Origin: Ciona savignyi
Lineage: Eukaryota; Chordata; Ascidiacea; Phlebobranchia; Cionidae
Assembly: GCA_000149265.1 (NCBI GenBank)
Contig: CH002890.1
Coordinates: 778,668-842,667 of the forward strand
Length of the DNA: 64,000 nt
Direction: 5' to 3'
Shown here one piece after another: positions 47,771-58,236 of the stretch; positions within the stretch are counted from its first letter, which is position 1; each line of letters opens with the position of its first letter. Under the pieces are notes generated by a model, which was given only the letters and a program-made list of their open reading frames with translations, searched no databases and was not told where the DNA came from. The translations under genes were made by a program, and so were the position numbers.

Positions 47771-48283
47771 CAGTGGAACCCCGCTTACCTGACCACCTAT
47801 GGGACCATGATCAAGCGGTCGAGTTAGCGGGGTTCTCGTGTTAGTGAATTTTAATTTGGAGAAAGTTGTCGTCATATGCGGTTAAACGTCTGCATTTTTA
47901 CTAAATTTTTACCAAATGCCATTATTTTTATCAGATACTGCAGAATGAATTTAACACTAAAGTTTATCTTGTAAGATTCAGTACTGTTTGCCACACTTTT
48001 TCGTGTGCGCTCATTTATTCTTATTGTTTTGATCATAAAAGAAATTTAATCTTATTATTTTGGTGACAAAGGCAAATTATTTAGCACATGTGGTCACTTA
48101 AGCGGAGTCAAATTTGAAGTTATGGACCAAAATATGGCGGTCCTGGTCTGGAAACCGGGGTGGTCGTGTTATTGAAACAGAATACAATGCATTACCATAG
48201 TAAATTATTTGGGACGGCACTGAAGTGGTCCTGATAACGAGGTGGTCGTGTTATCGAGGTGGTCTCCAAGCGGGGTTCCACTG
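47771..48283. mobile_element. 513-bp Tc1/mariner-type MITE
   Basis: Ends CAGTGGAACCCCGCTTA and AAGCGGGGTTCCACTG, flanked by TA on both sides (47769-47770 and 48284-48285). The 3' part carries GTGGTCGTGTTATYGA twice. The ends resemble pogo/Tigger-like elements. No transposase frame is present. A related half-copy lies at 54000-54352. Confidence 0.88.
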
Positions 48284-48679
48284 TATATATATATTTACTT
48301 TGTTATTTCAACTTGCGCTTAAGATGGTATATTTATGTTTTACATTTAGGGGTGATAACGTTATAAATACGAGAAACATACATGCTAAGAATTATGTTTG
48401 TAGGGTGTAATACCTTTTCCTAATAATTTCTCAATCGCCAGTTCTCAGATGGATAGCAGAAGATAATAAAGTGCGTATAGCGATTGATATATTGCGTTTT
48501 TTTTTTAAATTGACATGTATACTACTAGGACATCTACGTAGAGGTAAGTAGCGTTAAAATAACTATATCGATGTGTGTTGGTTTTAATTCCTTTGCTGTT
48601 TTATATATATTATTCGGGTATTAGTATTATTTACTTATGTATTTTGTACTTTTCTCGGAGTAACATGGAATATGTATGT

Positions 48680-48800
48680 ACGGTCGTGTGGCCAAATGGT
48701 TAGCACGACCGTTACGTACAGGCTACCAACCTATATAAAAACGGCCCAAGTGAAGAACCCATTTCGAAACTTTGCTCGGTAAAAAAACACTAAAAACATG
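48680..48800 (+). repeat. tRNA-like family 2 copy
   Basis: GGTCGTGTGGCCAAATGGTT then AGCACGACC is the best-preserved A-box-like head. It is followed by a spacer and a degraded B-box side (GAACCCATTTCGAAAC) and an A-rich end. Confidence 0.7.
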
Positions 48801-49339
48801 GTATATGAAGCCGCTGTGTCCCTTTCCTTGTTTATTTTTGTACATCTTTATCTTTTTTTACAACTACAATGAACACACAAATCCCAAAATATCGGTTGTC
48901 AAAAAAAATTTGGAACCGAAAATTTAGAAAACGGCCGCCAAATTATACTTTTAGGCATGTCGGGATATTTCCTAAATGTGAGCATATATCTTTTATAGGT
49001 AAAGTGGTAGATTACCGGTAAATTAGAAAGGGTCATGTATATGTCTTTGCGACCACTATTCGTAAAACTGTAAATGGAAATAAACTTGTATTCAGTTGAA
49101 TAATGGGTTCAACTGAAATTGTCATATCGGCTTTATCGCATATACAACACACGGCTAAAGCTGAGGTAAACAAGATTCGAGGACTGAATGTGGCACTTCC
49201 ACAGTTTTTAAGTCTGTAGCGATTGATACTTATGAATAAATTAGAATAAGATTGATATTCAAAGTTATCCCGGTGAATGAGAAAATGTAAGGTACGTTAT
49301 CACACAAGCAACCGTAACACTGGTATTGTACCACTAGAT

Positions 49340-49460
49340 GTCGGTATTGCGACCAGGATGTTTTTTTATCGGGCTGGGTTTCAAATCCGTGATGTGTTTG
49401 TCAAGACCGTTTTTTTATTTTGAAGTCTGTTTATGTGTCGGTCGCTATAGCCTTCTAAAA
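49340..49460 (-). repeat. tRNA-like family 2 copy, degraded
   Basis: Reverse orientation: GGGCTGGGTTTCAAATCCGT is the B-box side, and TGTGTCGGTCGCTATAGCC the damaged head. Confidence 0.5.
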
Positions 49461-49760
49461 TGCTTTGTTTGCAGCAAATGATTATCTGCAATGCAGCGAT
49501 ATTTCTCACAGAAACTTAGCAAATAGAATTTTCTCACAGATTGTTTCAACGAACAATATCCTTAATGGTTCCTTCCCGGGTAATATGCACTATAGAAAAT
49601 AAATTCTCATGTGAGATCGCTAAAAAAATCTCATGCCAACTGACAGAGCTTTTCCAAATCGATTGAAAGCAACTAAGTATATCCTGTTCCCACAAATATA
49701 TTAAGGTTAAACAATGCAGCGAAGCAGCTTGCGTATGTCGATAAACAATGACAGCTGGGG

Positions 49761-49766
49761 TATAAG
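49761..49766 (+). promoter_or_regulatory. TATA box of the cationic-peptide gene
   Basis: TATAAG about 50 nt upstream of the donor that ends a non-coding first exon (AATAAG|GTAAGT at 49816/49817). The transcript would start near 49790. Confidence 0.5.
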
Positions 49767-49930
49767 TACAACTCAGCTACGAAGGGTATTCACTTTGCAA
49801 AAGTACCAAAAATAAGGTAAGTTTAGTGTTTGTTTTGTCCTTGCACTTAGCTGGTGTTATCTAATTATTGTCCGTGTTATATATCTTCCTCGTTTTCCAT
49901 TCAAGGGCATAATACAATTTGAATTTGCAG

Positions 49931-51211
49931 ATGAACAAGTTGATTCTCGTGGCTATTTTGATTGGTTTGTTGATGATAACGACCGAAAGTGTGGATGCTT
50001 GGAGTCGCCGCCGAATACGCCGTCGCCGTTGGAGATGGAGTGAGTACCATATCTAATCATTGTATTCGAAGTTCTCTTACAATGGGAAGTTAACCGTTTA
50101 CCTGTTTATTTCTTGAAACTATATCTAGTTATATCTAAATGAATTTTATATTAAGCAAATGATGTTTCGTTGTCTTTTGCTGTGTGTTAGAACAACTTTG
50201 GTGAAATATGACAAAAAATTTATTCATTTGCAGACCAAAGACCACAACAAGGTTAGTGATGTTTAAATTATTTACATTTTTATACGTAAGGATAGGATAG
50301 GTATAGGATATACATGCTTATCCCCGTGAATAGGAAAACCAAGGGGGTTAACACACGGGCAATCGTCAGATCACCTCTCGCCCACCGTCGGGTTACCGGA
50401 GCTATTGTAGTATGTAATGTATATGATTTACACATTCCTTCTAATTAGTAGAACCCATTAAGCCGCTGCGTTCAGGCAATGTCCGTATTAAGTTCCTTGT
50501 CCAAGGACATAATAGTCTAGCTAGCGACCAATTTCGAACCTGCAACCCTACGGCTGAAAGGCGAAGTATCATGCAATTATCAGTTGAAATCATACAGTTA
50601 AAAAGACAATTATCAATTTCTGATTTTAGAATCCGATATTCTTTGCTGGGATCAAGATAGCTCCACTGGCAAAGGTAAACTTAGAAAACCCAACTTTTAA
50701 GTTAGTAGTAGAGAACTAATTAGTGGTATTATACGTCGGGTGTCCCCGATTTTATAGTATAGAAATCAGCGATGCTTGGTCCATTGCTTCGCCCATTCTA
50801 AAGCAAAAACTGGCGTATTTAAGACAGTTTTATGTTTGCTAAAATATGACATTTTTTCATTCATTTGCAGACCAAGGCCACATCAAGATTTATAGTGATG
50901 TTTGAATTATTTACATTTTTATACGGTAAAAATACAATTATCATTTTCTGATTTTAGAATCCGATATTCTTTGCTGGGATCAAGATAGCTCCACTCTCCA
51001 AGGTAAATTTAGAAAACGCAACTTTTAAGTTAGTAGTATAGAACTAATTAGTGGTATTTTACGTCGGCTTTTCCAGATTGTATTGTATCGAAATCAGCGA
51101 TGCTTGGTCCATTGCTTCGCCCATTCTAAAGCAAAAATTATCGTATTTAAGATTTTTTGTTTAACTAAGATGTTTATTTCAGATGGTAAAGCGATGTTGA
51201 ATCAACAGTAA
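49931..51211 (+). CDS. Secreted Arg/Trp-rich peptide precursor (candidate antimicrobial peptide)
   Basis: Coding exons 49931-50039, 50234-50251, 50630-50674, 50958-51002 and 51183-51211 join in phase 1 throughout and give 81 aa. A non-coding exon ends at 49816, and the ATG follows directly after TTTGCAG. Residues 1-23 (MNKLILVAILIGLLMITTES, then VDA) are a classic signal peptide. Residues 24-36 are extremely basic and aromatic (WSRRRIRRRRWRW). The rest is acidic: two consecutive 15-aa blocks from duplicated exons (ESDILCWDQDSST, each with one Cys), then a short tail. A signal peptide, cationic core and acidic extension are the layout of tunicate haemocyte antimicrobial precursors; homology to a named peptide is not shown. 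Poly(A) signal at 51281. The 18-nt third exon rests on phase and splice sites. Confidence 0.8.
50231..51170 (+). repeat. Intragenic exon/intron duplication in the peptide gene
   Basis: Unit 1 (exon 50234-50251 to about 50840) and unit 2 (about 50840 to 51170) match across ACATTTTTATACG, TGATTTTAGAATCCGATATT and AGCGATGCTTGGTCCATTGC. A SINE interrupts unit 1. The second copy of the 18-nt exon (50872-50889) has lost its donor (CAAG|GTTAGT changed to CAAGATTTATAG), while the second 45-nt exon remains usable. Confidence 0.88.
50285..50585 (-). repeat. SINE-1 copy
   Basis: Inserted in intron 3 of the peptide gene. GAATAGGAAAACCAAGGGGG, CACACGGGCAATCGTCAGAT and CGTCGGGTTACCGGAGCTAT lead to TAGCTAGCGACCAATTTCGA and AACCTGCAACCCTACGGCTG. 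Nearly full length, reverse. Confidence 0.88.
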
Positions 51212-51280
51212 TCAACAAACATCTTTTGCGAAGGTTTGTAAATTATTGTCTGCGCAGTTTTGTACAATTTTTTTCGTCGC

Positions 51281-51286
51281 AATAAA
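51281..51286 (+). terminator. Poly(A) signal of the cationic-peptide gene
   Basis: AATAAA 69 nt after the stop codon. Another AATAAA lies near 51372. Confidence 0.55.
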
Positions 51287-51399
51287 ATCGTGTTTCTTCT
51301 TAGCTCACCATCCTAAATGGCAGAGTAAAAACTTGTGAGCAAACTCTGGTTATTAACTTGTATTTTAATAATAAATAAAGACTATGGGAGCAATGTGGC

Positions 51400-52670
51400 A
51401 AACATTTTGTTTTAATTTAACAAAGTATGTGGACTAGGAATTGCTATTCGGTTTTGCACATTGCTCCAACTCCACCCAGACAGCAGATAGGCCATGTACA
51501 GCTGTCCGACTGCCCACTATACCCGCCTTCTTGTGATTAAAATATACACCATCTCTATATATGTTTTGTAATAGAATGGATTAAAAACATTATTTGTTTA
51601 CAGGCAAGGAACAGATAAAGAAAATTGAAAATCTTCCTTGAAATCGTGTTCGCAATAAAATCAAAAATTACAATTTTGTGTCAAAATGTTAAATGTGCTT
51701 AATGATTTAAATCAGGCGTAAACTACAATACAAGCCTTCGTTATAAATAGAACCTATTTAGGGCTAATAGTTTAAATAATATTTTATAGAACATAAAGCT
51801 AGTTTTATTTTTGGTTTTAAATAGGGCTACAACCATATGTCGATGATCGCGATACTACTCAGATACGATACTAATTAATATTTGCCGCAATTATTGGATT
51901 ACAAATGCATTATTTTAACAAGGAAACTTTGTAACGCTTATCTTGGGGGAAAACTAAAGAGAGGGAAAGCGGGAAGGCGGCAGGAAGGGCAACTGCACAC
52001 TAAAATGAATATTACGGCATTAGAGTTTAGGGATATTTCTGGAGATTTAGTATTAAGGAAAAAGGTAAATTAATTTCCATGGTTTAGTAAGCAGTTTCCC
52101 TCCTTTCTGCTTCCCGCTTTCCCTTCTTTTAGTAATGCCCCGTAATGTTGTGTTTATTGTTAAAAAACAATGTTTATGCAATCACAAACCCATTGCACAC
52201 ACACATAACAACACTCGTTAGTGTGCTGGTGTAATTATCGCAATAAAGCGTAGTACTCCGCAGCGAGCGTAGTCTACGCTGATTATTATATATATTTTTA
52301 GGGCTAATAGGCCTAAGCTATTATTATACTGTTTATTCATACGATAACTTATACTGCCATGGTCGCATACATTTTGATTTACACAGACCAACTTTTCTTG
52401 TTAACAAACCTAGCATTACTTGTATTACGTAATCTTCCTTTTCTTTTTTGTATTAAAAAGATAACAATCAAACAATAAACGTTTTAATAGTGTTTTGTTT
52501 AATTGAAGTCAATAAAAAAGTCTTACCCAATATTTACGAAACTATACGCTTTATATATCATCTGGCGAATGTCTTGTTTTTTTGGGCTAGCACATGGCCT
52601 ATAGTCATGACGTAGGTTAAAGCGTGGTTAGATTTTACACATCGGTTTACTGCATTATTTATAAATAAGG
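51400..52670. other. Stretch with no recognised feature
   Basis: AT-rich intergenic sequence. The frame at 51882-52073 is low-complexity Lys/Gly-rich with no family resemblance. GGGCTAATAG occurs twice (51760 and 52302). Confidence 0.5.
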
Positions 52671-52676
52671 TTAACA

Positions 52677-52925
52677 TCCGACCGGTTAGTACGGCGGTTT
52701 AGTTCGACACCTGTCTTTGGTCGAAGCACTTAACCGACATTGTCTCAACCCAGCGGATTAATCGGTTCTACCAAATTGAAGGAACATGTCTATCATATAC
52801 AACACACTGCAATAGCTTTGATAACCCGACGATGAGCGCAAGGTGATCTGACGATTTCCCGTGTGTTAACCCCCTTGGTTTTCCCATTCACGGGGATAAA
52901 CATAAATACACTATCCTCCTCCTAT
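52677..52925 (+). repeat. SINE-1 copy
   Basis: CCGACCGGTTAGTACGGCGG head, then AACCCAGCGGATTAATCGGT, ACACACTGCAATAGCTTTGA, AGGTGATCTGACGATTTCCC and CACGGGGATAAACATAAATA. Confidence 0.85.
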
Positions 52926-53510
52926 CGTAATTTCACTTGCGAGCATTGTTCAATAACAAACTGTAGTTTTTTCAAAACGCATTACCATTCATCAAAGACG
53001 TTTAGTTTCCATTTCGGAAATTTTATCGTTGCTTATATTACAAATATCAATGTAGTACTAGTTTTAAAGCCCCTGAATTAATCATTAAATCATTCTAACC
53101 GATTGGCAACTTCTCCATTAAGGCCGATAAGTTGATGCTGGTGAGTTAAACATGGCGTGTACTTCTAATTAACAAATAATTTCGTTTAGACTTTAATGTT
53201 AAACCGGTCGTTGTGTAGATTTGTAGCATTTCGTATAGTAAATATTTGTTTTGATTTATGTCTAAAATATTTTGTGTTTTAACGTCGTTTTTATGCGTTT
53301 CAAGTTTACCGACTCTCACATGTTATTACTCGCTACGTAATTATCACCTTTGTACGGTCCTTAGTATTTCATCTGGTTTAAATCATTAACATAGTTTTTC
53401 CACCTAATTCCCTACAGTTAGTCAAACTTGCAGATGTGAAACGTCTCGCACGTAAACTTCTCGCACCTCGTAAATTCCCTATATATTTTGGAAATTTGAA
53501 TAACCTAATA

Positions 53511-53995
53511 CAGCGGTTCCCAAACTTTTTTTGTTGGCGGCGCCTTTTGTAAACTTATTAAACCTTGCGGCTCCCTCATAAAGCCAAAATTTTCAAACTG
53601 CATGTATTGTATTGTATATTTTATATCCAGACTATAGCATGCATTTGGATAACCATTCAAACTTTCACTAAATTACTTAAGTGACGAACAGTCAATTAAT
53701 GCTAAGCAGTTATTTGACAAACAACCATTATTCGAAAACAATGCCATGTTAGTGAGAAAATAGTGGAAGATAACACCGAACAATGGATTTTACAAGTAAA
53801 ACGAATGCTGTATGCCAGTGTATGGGGTTGCACACCAGGCTCAAACATCTCCAATCAACGTTTTACTGGTGTAACACACATGTACTGTTTTTTTTTGTGA
53901 AAAAAAAACAATAAATGCAGCAACTTCCGCATGCTTTCGCGGCGCCCCTGGCAAAGTCTCGCGGCTTCCCAGGGCGCCCAGTTTGGGAACCGCTG
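53511..53995. mobile_element. 485-bp hAT-type element
   Basis: Ends CAGCGGTTCCCAAACT and AGTTTGGGAACCGCTG, flanked by ACCTAATA (53503-53510) and GCCTAATA (53996-54003), one mismatch in eight. GCGGCGCC and GCGGCTCCC motifs near the left end recur in reverse near the right. Confidence 0.9.
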
Positions 53996-53999
53996 GCCT

Positions 54000-54352
54000 A
54001 ATATATTATATATTTTGGTCCAAAACTTCAAATTTAACTCCGCTTAAGTGACCACATGTGCTAAATATTTTGCCTTTGTCACCTAAATAACAAGGTTAAA
54101 TTTATAAATGAGCGCACACAAAAAAATGTCGCAGACAGAACTGAATTCTACGAGATCAACTTTAGTATTAAATTCATTCTGCAGTATCTGAAAAAAATAA
54201 TGGCATTTGGTAAAAATTTAGTAAAAATGCAGACGCTTAAGCTGCATATGACGACAACTTGCTGCAAATCAAAATTCACTAACACGACCACTCCGCTAAC
54301 GCGACCGCTTGATCACGGTCCCATAGGTGGTCAGGTAAGCGGGGTTCTACTG
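54000..54352 (-). mobile_element. Half-copy of the mariner-type MITE
   Basis: The right end CAGGTAAGCGGGGTTCTACTG is followed by TA and matches the left terminus of the element at 47771 in reverse. ACTTCAAATTTAACTCCGCT and AAGTGACCACATGTGCTAAA match its middle. The other terminus is missing; the piece abuts the hAT-type element. Confidence 0.75.
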
Positions 54353-54814
54353 TATATCCTTTTTTCAATGGCGTGTTATAACGACTGTTCGTTTTGTCGT
54401 CTTTTCCAGTTCCCGTGTCGTTATTTTATTCGCTTGCCATTTTTAAATACTGTGGCAAAAAAATGAATAAACTAAACTAAACTTTACCCTACTTACCTAA
54501 GCTATGCCCCTGTGTAGCCTCCAGTGCCTTGACTTGCTGCACGCTGCGCGATAAACCCAATAAAATACTTGACCTCTGTAAACCCCTTCTCTTATCCTGG
54601 TTAATACCCGTCCAAAAGTAAAGCGCTGCTACATTACAGACTGGTGTAGATTCATGTACACGGTATATACGTAAAGAATCTATGACACAATAAAACAATA
54701 AACGTTAGCAAAATTAAGTCTCTTAAATCAAAATTAGGTCTTTTTTAAAAAAAAATTGTTTGATCGATTACTTGTTTTGGGTATTTCATAAATTAGTTAG
54801 TTTTACATATTAGT

Positions 54815-55015
54815 CTAGTGGTTAAGTACGTTGCTTTTCAGCCGAAGGGTCGCTCGTCCGAAACGGATATGGCCTGAACCTAGCAGCTAAATGGGTTCTA
54901 CTAAATTAAAGAAGCGTATAAATTATACATAACATACTGCAAGTGCTCCGGTAACCCGACGGTCGGCGTGAGGTGATCTTACGATTGTGTGTTAATCCCC
55001 TTGGTTTTCCCATTT
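54815..55015 (+). repeat. SINE-1 copy joined head-to-tail to the next
   Basis: TTAGTCTAGTGGTTAAGTAC and GCTCCGGTAACCCGACGGTC are family blocks. The 3' end stops at TTGGTTTTCCCATTTAGTCC, directly running into the next copy. Confidence 0.75.
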
Positions 55016-55262
55016 AGTCCGGCCGGTTGGTCTAGTCTGGCGGTTAAGTGCGTCGCCTTTCAATCGAAAGGTTGCAGGTGTGAACTGGTCGCTAGCTAGT
55101 CGGCTGTGTCCTTGGGCAAGGCTCTTTACGGACATTGCCTGAACCCAGCAGATTAATGGGGTCTACCAAATTATAGGAACTTGCCTATTATTTACAACAC
55201 ACTGCAATAGATCCGGTAACCCGACTATAGGCGCACATGAATGTCCTACCCTATCCTAGCTT
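55016..55262 (+). repeat. SINE-1 copy (duplication B)
   Basis: Partner of 40207-40450: GTCCGGCCGGTTGGTCTAGT, GGCGGTTAAGTGCGTCGCCT and the same shortened 3' end GGCGCACATGAATGTCCTAC. Confidence 0.9.
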
Positions 55263-56224
55263 CATACAATGCGTAACTCTATTCACTCATTTCAAGCTCT
55301 GCGATATTTATTCTTCGCACGAATTCGTACGATGTCACAGCGAATTAGAATCTGTCAAGGCTGCAACGATAACAAAGTTGCATTACAGATCATGCCCAAC
55401 GATTAAAAACTAAAATATGATTAACACACTACAGTATTACGCTTTGTTTATACAAAAACATGAAATTAAAGGAGTCAACCTGCGAATAAACAGTAAATGC
55501 TGAATACCCATAATTGGCAGAAGCTTTGCGGCAACGGAGAGACAAAGTTATTTTTCTTTTTTTGACGGTTGGTATCTATTATTTTTTTCTCTCTCTCTCA
55601 TATGCATGACATGCGTGTCTTGCCCGGCTCTCTAATAAGTAATCAAAAGTGACAAAAATTATCACATGGTAACTACATGACTTTGATAACATTCTAGATT
55701 TTATCCCGGAGGATAACCTTGACTTGCGAAATACAAAGTTCTTTTTAGCACTTTATTTTCCAGTAATCATAACGTACAACTTAATTACCCGATTTTGAAT
55801 TAATTTTGTTGGATATTAGAAAGGTAAAAAAGGTAATGATACATTAATCATTTGAAAAAATACACCAAAGTTTGTAAGTATATTGTCACCTAACGAATGA
55901 GAGTAGGTATACTAAAGTTTAAATTTATTTAAATAAATAAAGATACACTATCAAAATATCGAATTTAGACATAACTGGACACCTATAATATGTCTTTCGC
56001 ACAAATATAGTGGCCAATTACGGACAACACCAACCCCTCTGATAAAACCACGGCGCGCAATTTCCTTTTTTTCTGATTTGGGATAAGCGGTGAATAAACG
56101 ACAGTCACTCTTATACATATTAAAAATAGAATAGCAGATAACACATCTTGTTTCCTATAAAAGTATAATCGCTATGGTTTTGTGCTTAGTTTTAGGCCTT
56201 ATTTGTAGTAGGAATCATTTCGTA

Positions 56225-56560
56225 CACTTTAACTTTACTTAACGAGTTGAACGATTTTTCACACCATTTGTACTTTTTTACCGGTATGATTGAGTTTGTG
56301 TTCTTTTAAATTATCTGCTCTTGTAAAAGATTCCTTATGCATGTCGGATTGTTTAGATTTTTTTCCGGTGTGTTCCGTTTTGTGTCTTTTTAAATGACTT
56401 ACCACTTTTTCACACAAATGGCATTTGTAAGGTTTCTTACCGTTATGAAACATTTTGTATTTCTTTTATTTAATTGTATAAACGATTTTCAATACACATC
56501 GCATCTGCAAGGTTTCTTTTTAGTATGAATTCTTCGATGGGTTTTCAAATAAAACGAAAA
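56225..56560 (-). pseudogene. C2H2 zinc-finger remnant, copy B
   Basis: The frame at 56453-56259 reads GKKPYKCHLCEKVVSHLKRH, KTEHTGKKSKQ and MHKESFTRADNLKEHKLN. The first finger is three residues short between Cys and His. In the second, Cys-Cys has become Ser-His (SDMH). A third piece (KKKPCRCDVY) lies upstream behind stops. Confidence 0.75.
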
Positions 56561-57129
56561 AAACGAAGTAAAATCAAAATGTGTTTCCTTCGGAATCGAA
56601 GGTAACCCATTAATATATATTAGTTTCTATACAGTCAGTTAGCAGTTTTCCTGGTTTTAGTTTTGCCCCATTATAGCTGCTGCAAATATGTTTACGACGC
56701 TTTGTCGCCGCAATTCTTTCATTGCGTCTAACTCAATATATATCGTTTTGGGGGAAGCCACCTCACTTATACATTCAACTTTGCTCTAGTCGGTATAAAA
56801 CATCTGATTTAAATATTTCGGGAACTTCTTGGTCGAGCTTGCTGATTACTTTGTAGATATTTTTCTTCCAGCCATTTTCTACGTCATTGTTGCATCGGAT
56901 GATGCTGAAGAATTCCCGCAGTGCAGTTGTCGTTACTTCAAGGAAATGCTGTGGAACCTGGTATCAAGAGGTTAAAATGTCACAATATGACCATACAATA
57001 TCAGAATATGTTTATACACGTTGTTTAAATATGTTTAATAAGTTTTAATTAATGCATTGAAATAATTAAACAAACGTCATAATTTCCATGTTTATGTCTC
57101 CAATTTCTGGATACGCGGGATGTAAGAAT

Positions 57130-57405
57130 TTATCCGACCGGTTAGCTCTCTCGATCAGAGCTTATAGGTGGTGCACCCGAATGGTTAGTTAACTACTGGT
57201 TTGACCTCTATGCTATTTGGCTTTGTGCAAGGCCTTTCGACGGTTACCCAGAGGATAAATTAGTTTAACTAACACAGTATAGAAAAATTTAAATCATGTA
57301 AAATACACTGCAATAGCACAGGTAACCCGTCGTTGATAATTGCTCGTGTGGTAAATCTTCACTTTTCCCATCCACGGGGTTAAAACATAAAAGTCCTATC
57401 GTTGG
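57130..57405 (+). repeat. SINE-1 copy, diverged (duplication B)
   Basis: Partner of the copy at 42290-42550, with the same CCGACCGGTTAGCTCTCTCG start and CCACGGGGTTAAAACATAAA end. Confidence 0.75.
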
Positions 57406-58127
57406 TCAATAAAATAGTGTTATTACTTGGAAATCGTTGCTTTTGTTATAATGAATGTTAAGAACATGGAATAACTCGGAGCCCCGATCGACTACAAGTT
57501 GAGTTGTTTCTTCGACACCGTCACATACAGCTTCGCGGGCAAAACGTTCAATCTGCATGTAGTAGAATTCTCTGAAGTTGCTGAACCATTTGATCAGTTG
57601 TGACGTTGTCGAGCGAGAAAACTGCAAAATATACAGTTAATATCTGTTCATAACACCACGTTACTTTGTTGCGTTATTGTTTTTGTGCACATGCTTTCCA
57701 TTTTAAGTTTTTCCAGTCTTTTAGTATGACTGAACAAACATAAAAAGTTGTGGGGCGTTAACCAATTGAAGTTTATAGGGTCTTACACCATAACACCACT
57801 ACGGTTTTATTTATCATGGGAAAGTTGTCTCACACTGGATTTTTGGGGGTTAAGTAATTTAATTATCACACTAAAAAAACATTTAACTGTATATATTATA
57901 ACCAAATTATTTCCGTCATAGCGAACTAATATGAACAACTTTCGATCAGTTTAAAGTGCCACGCTTACATTGGTTTCATTTCTATTAGGCCTACATTCAA
58001 TTTTAGGCGCCGTGATATTCACCTGCACGTCGCTGAAATACGATTTCAATGTAGTCACGCATGGGTAGCGCGTGAAGAAAAACATCAACTTGGATTTCTT
58101 AAGGTGTTGGGCGGTCAAACCAACCCC

Positions 58128-58236
58128 TTGCATAATTTAGTTAAGAAAGATATTGTTTTGTTGGTAATAGACCATGTACAACGATTTGTAATGTCCTAAT
58201 TCAATATGTTATATTAACAAACATAAAGAAGGATAT
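58128..58236 (-). other. U12-type intron with AT-AA ends, duplicate B
   Basis: Same 109-nt intron as in A: donor ATATCCTTC, branch point TTTCTTAAC at 58148-58140 (minus). The final bases are AA (TTATGCAA|GGGG) instead of AC. Confidence 0.8.
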
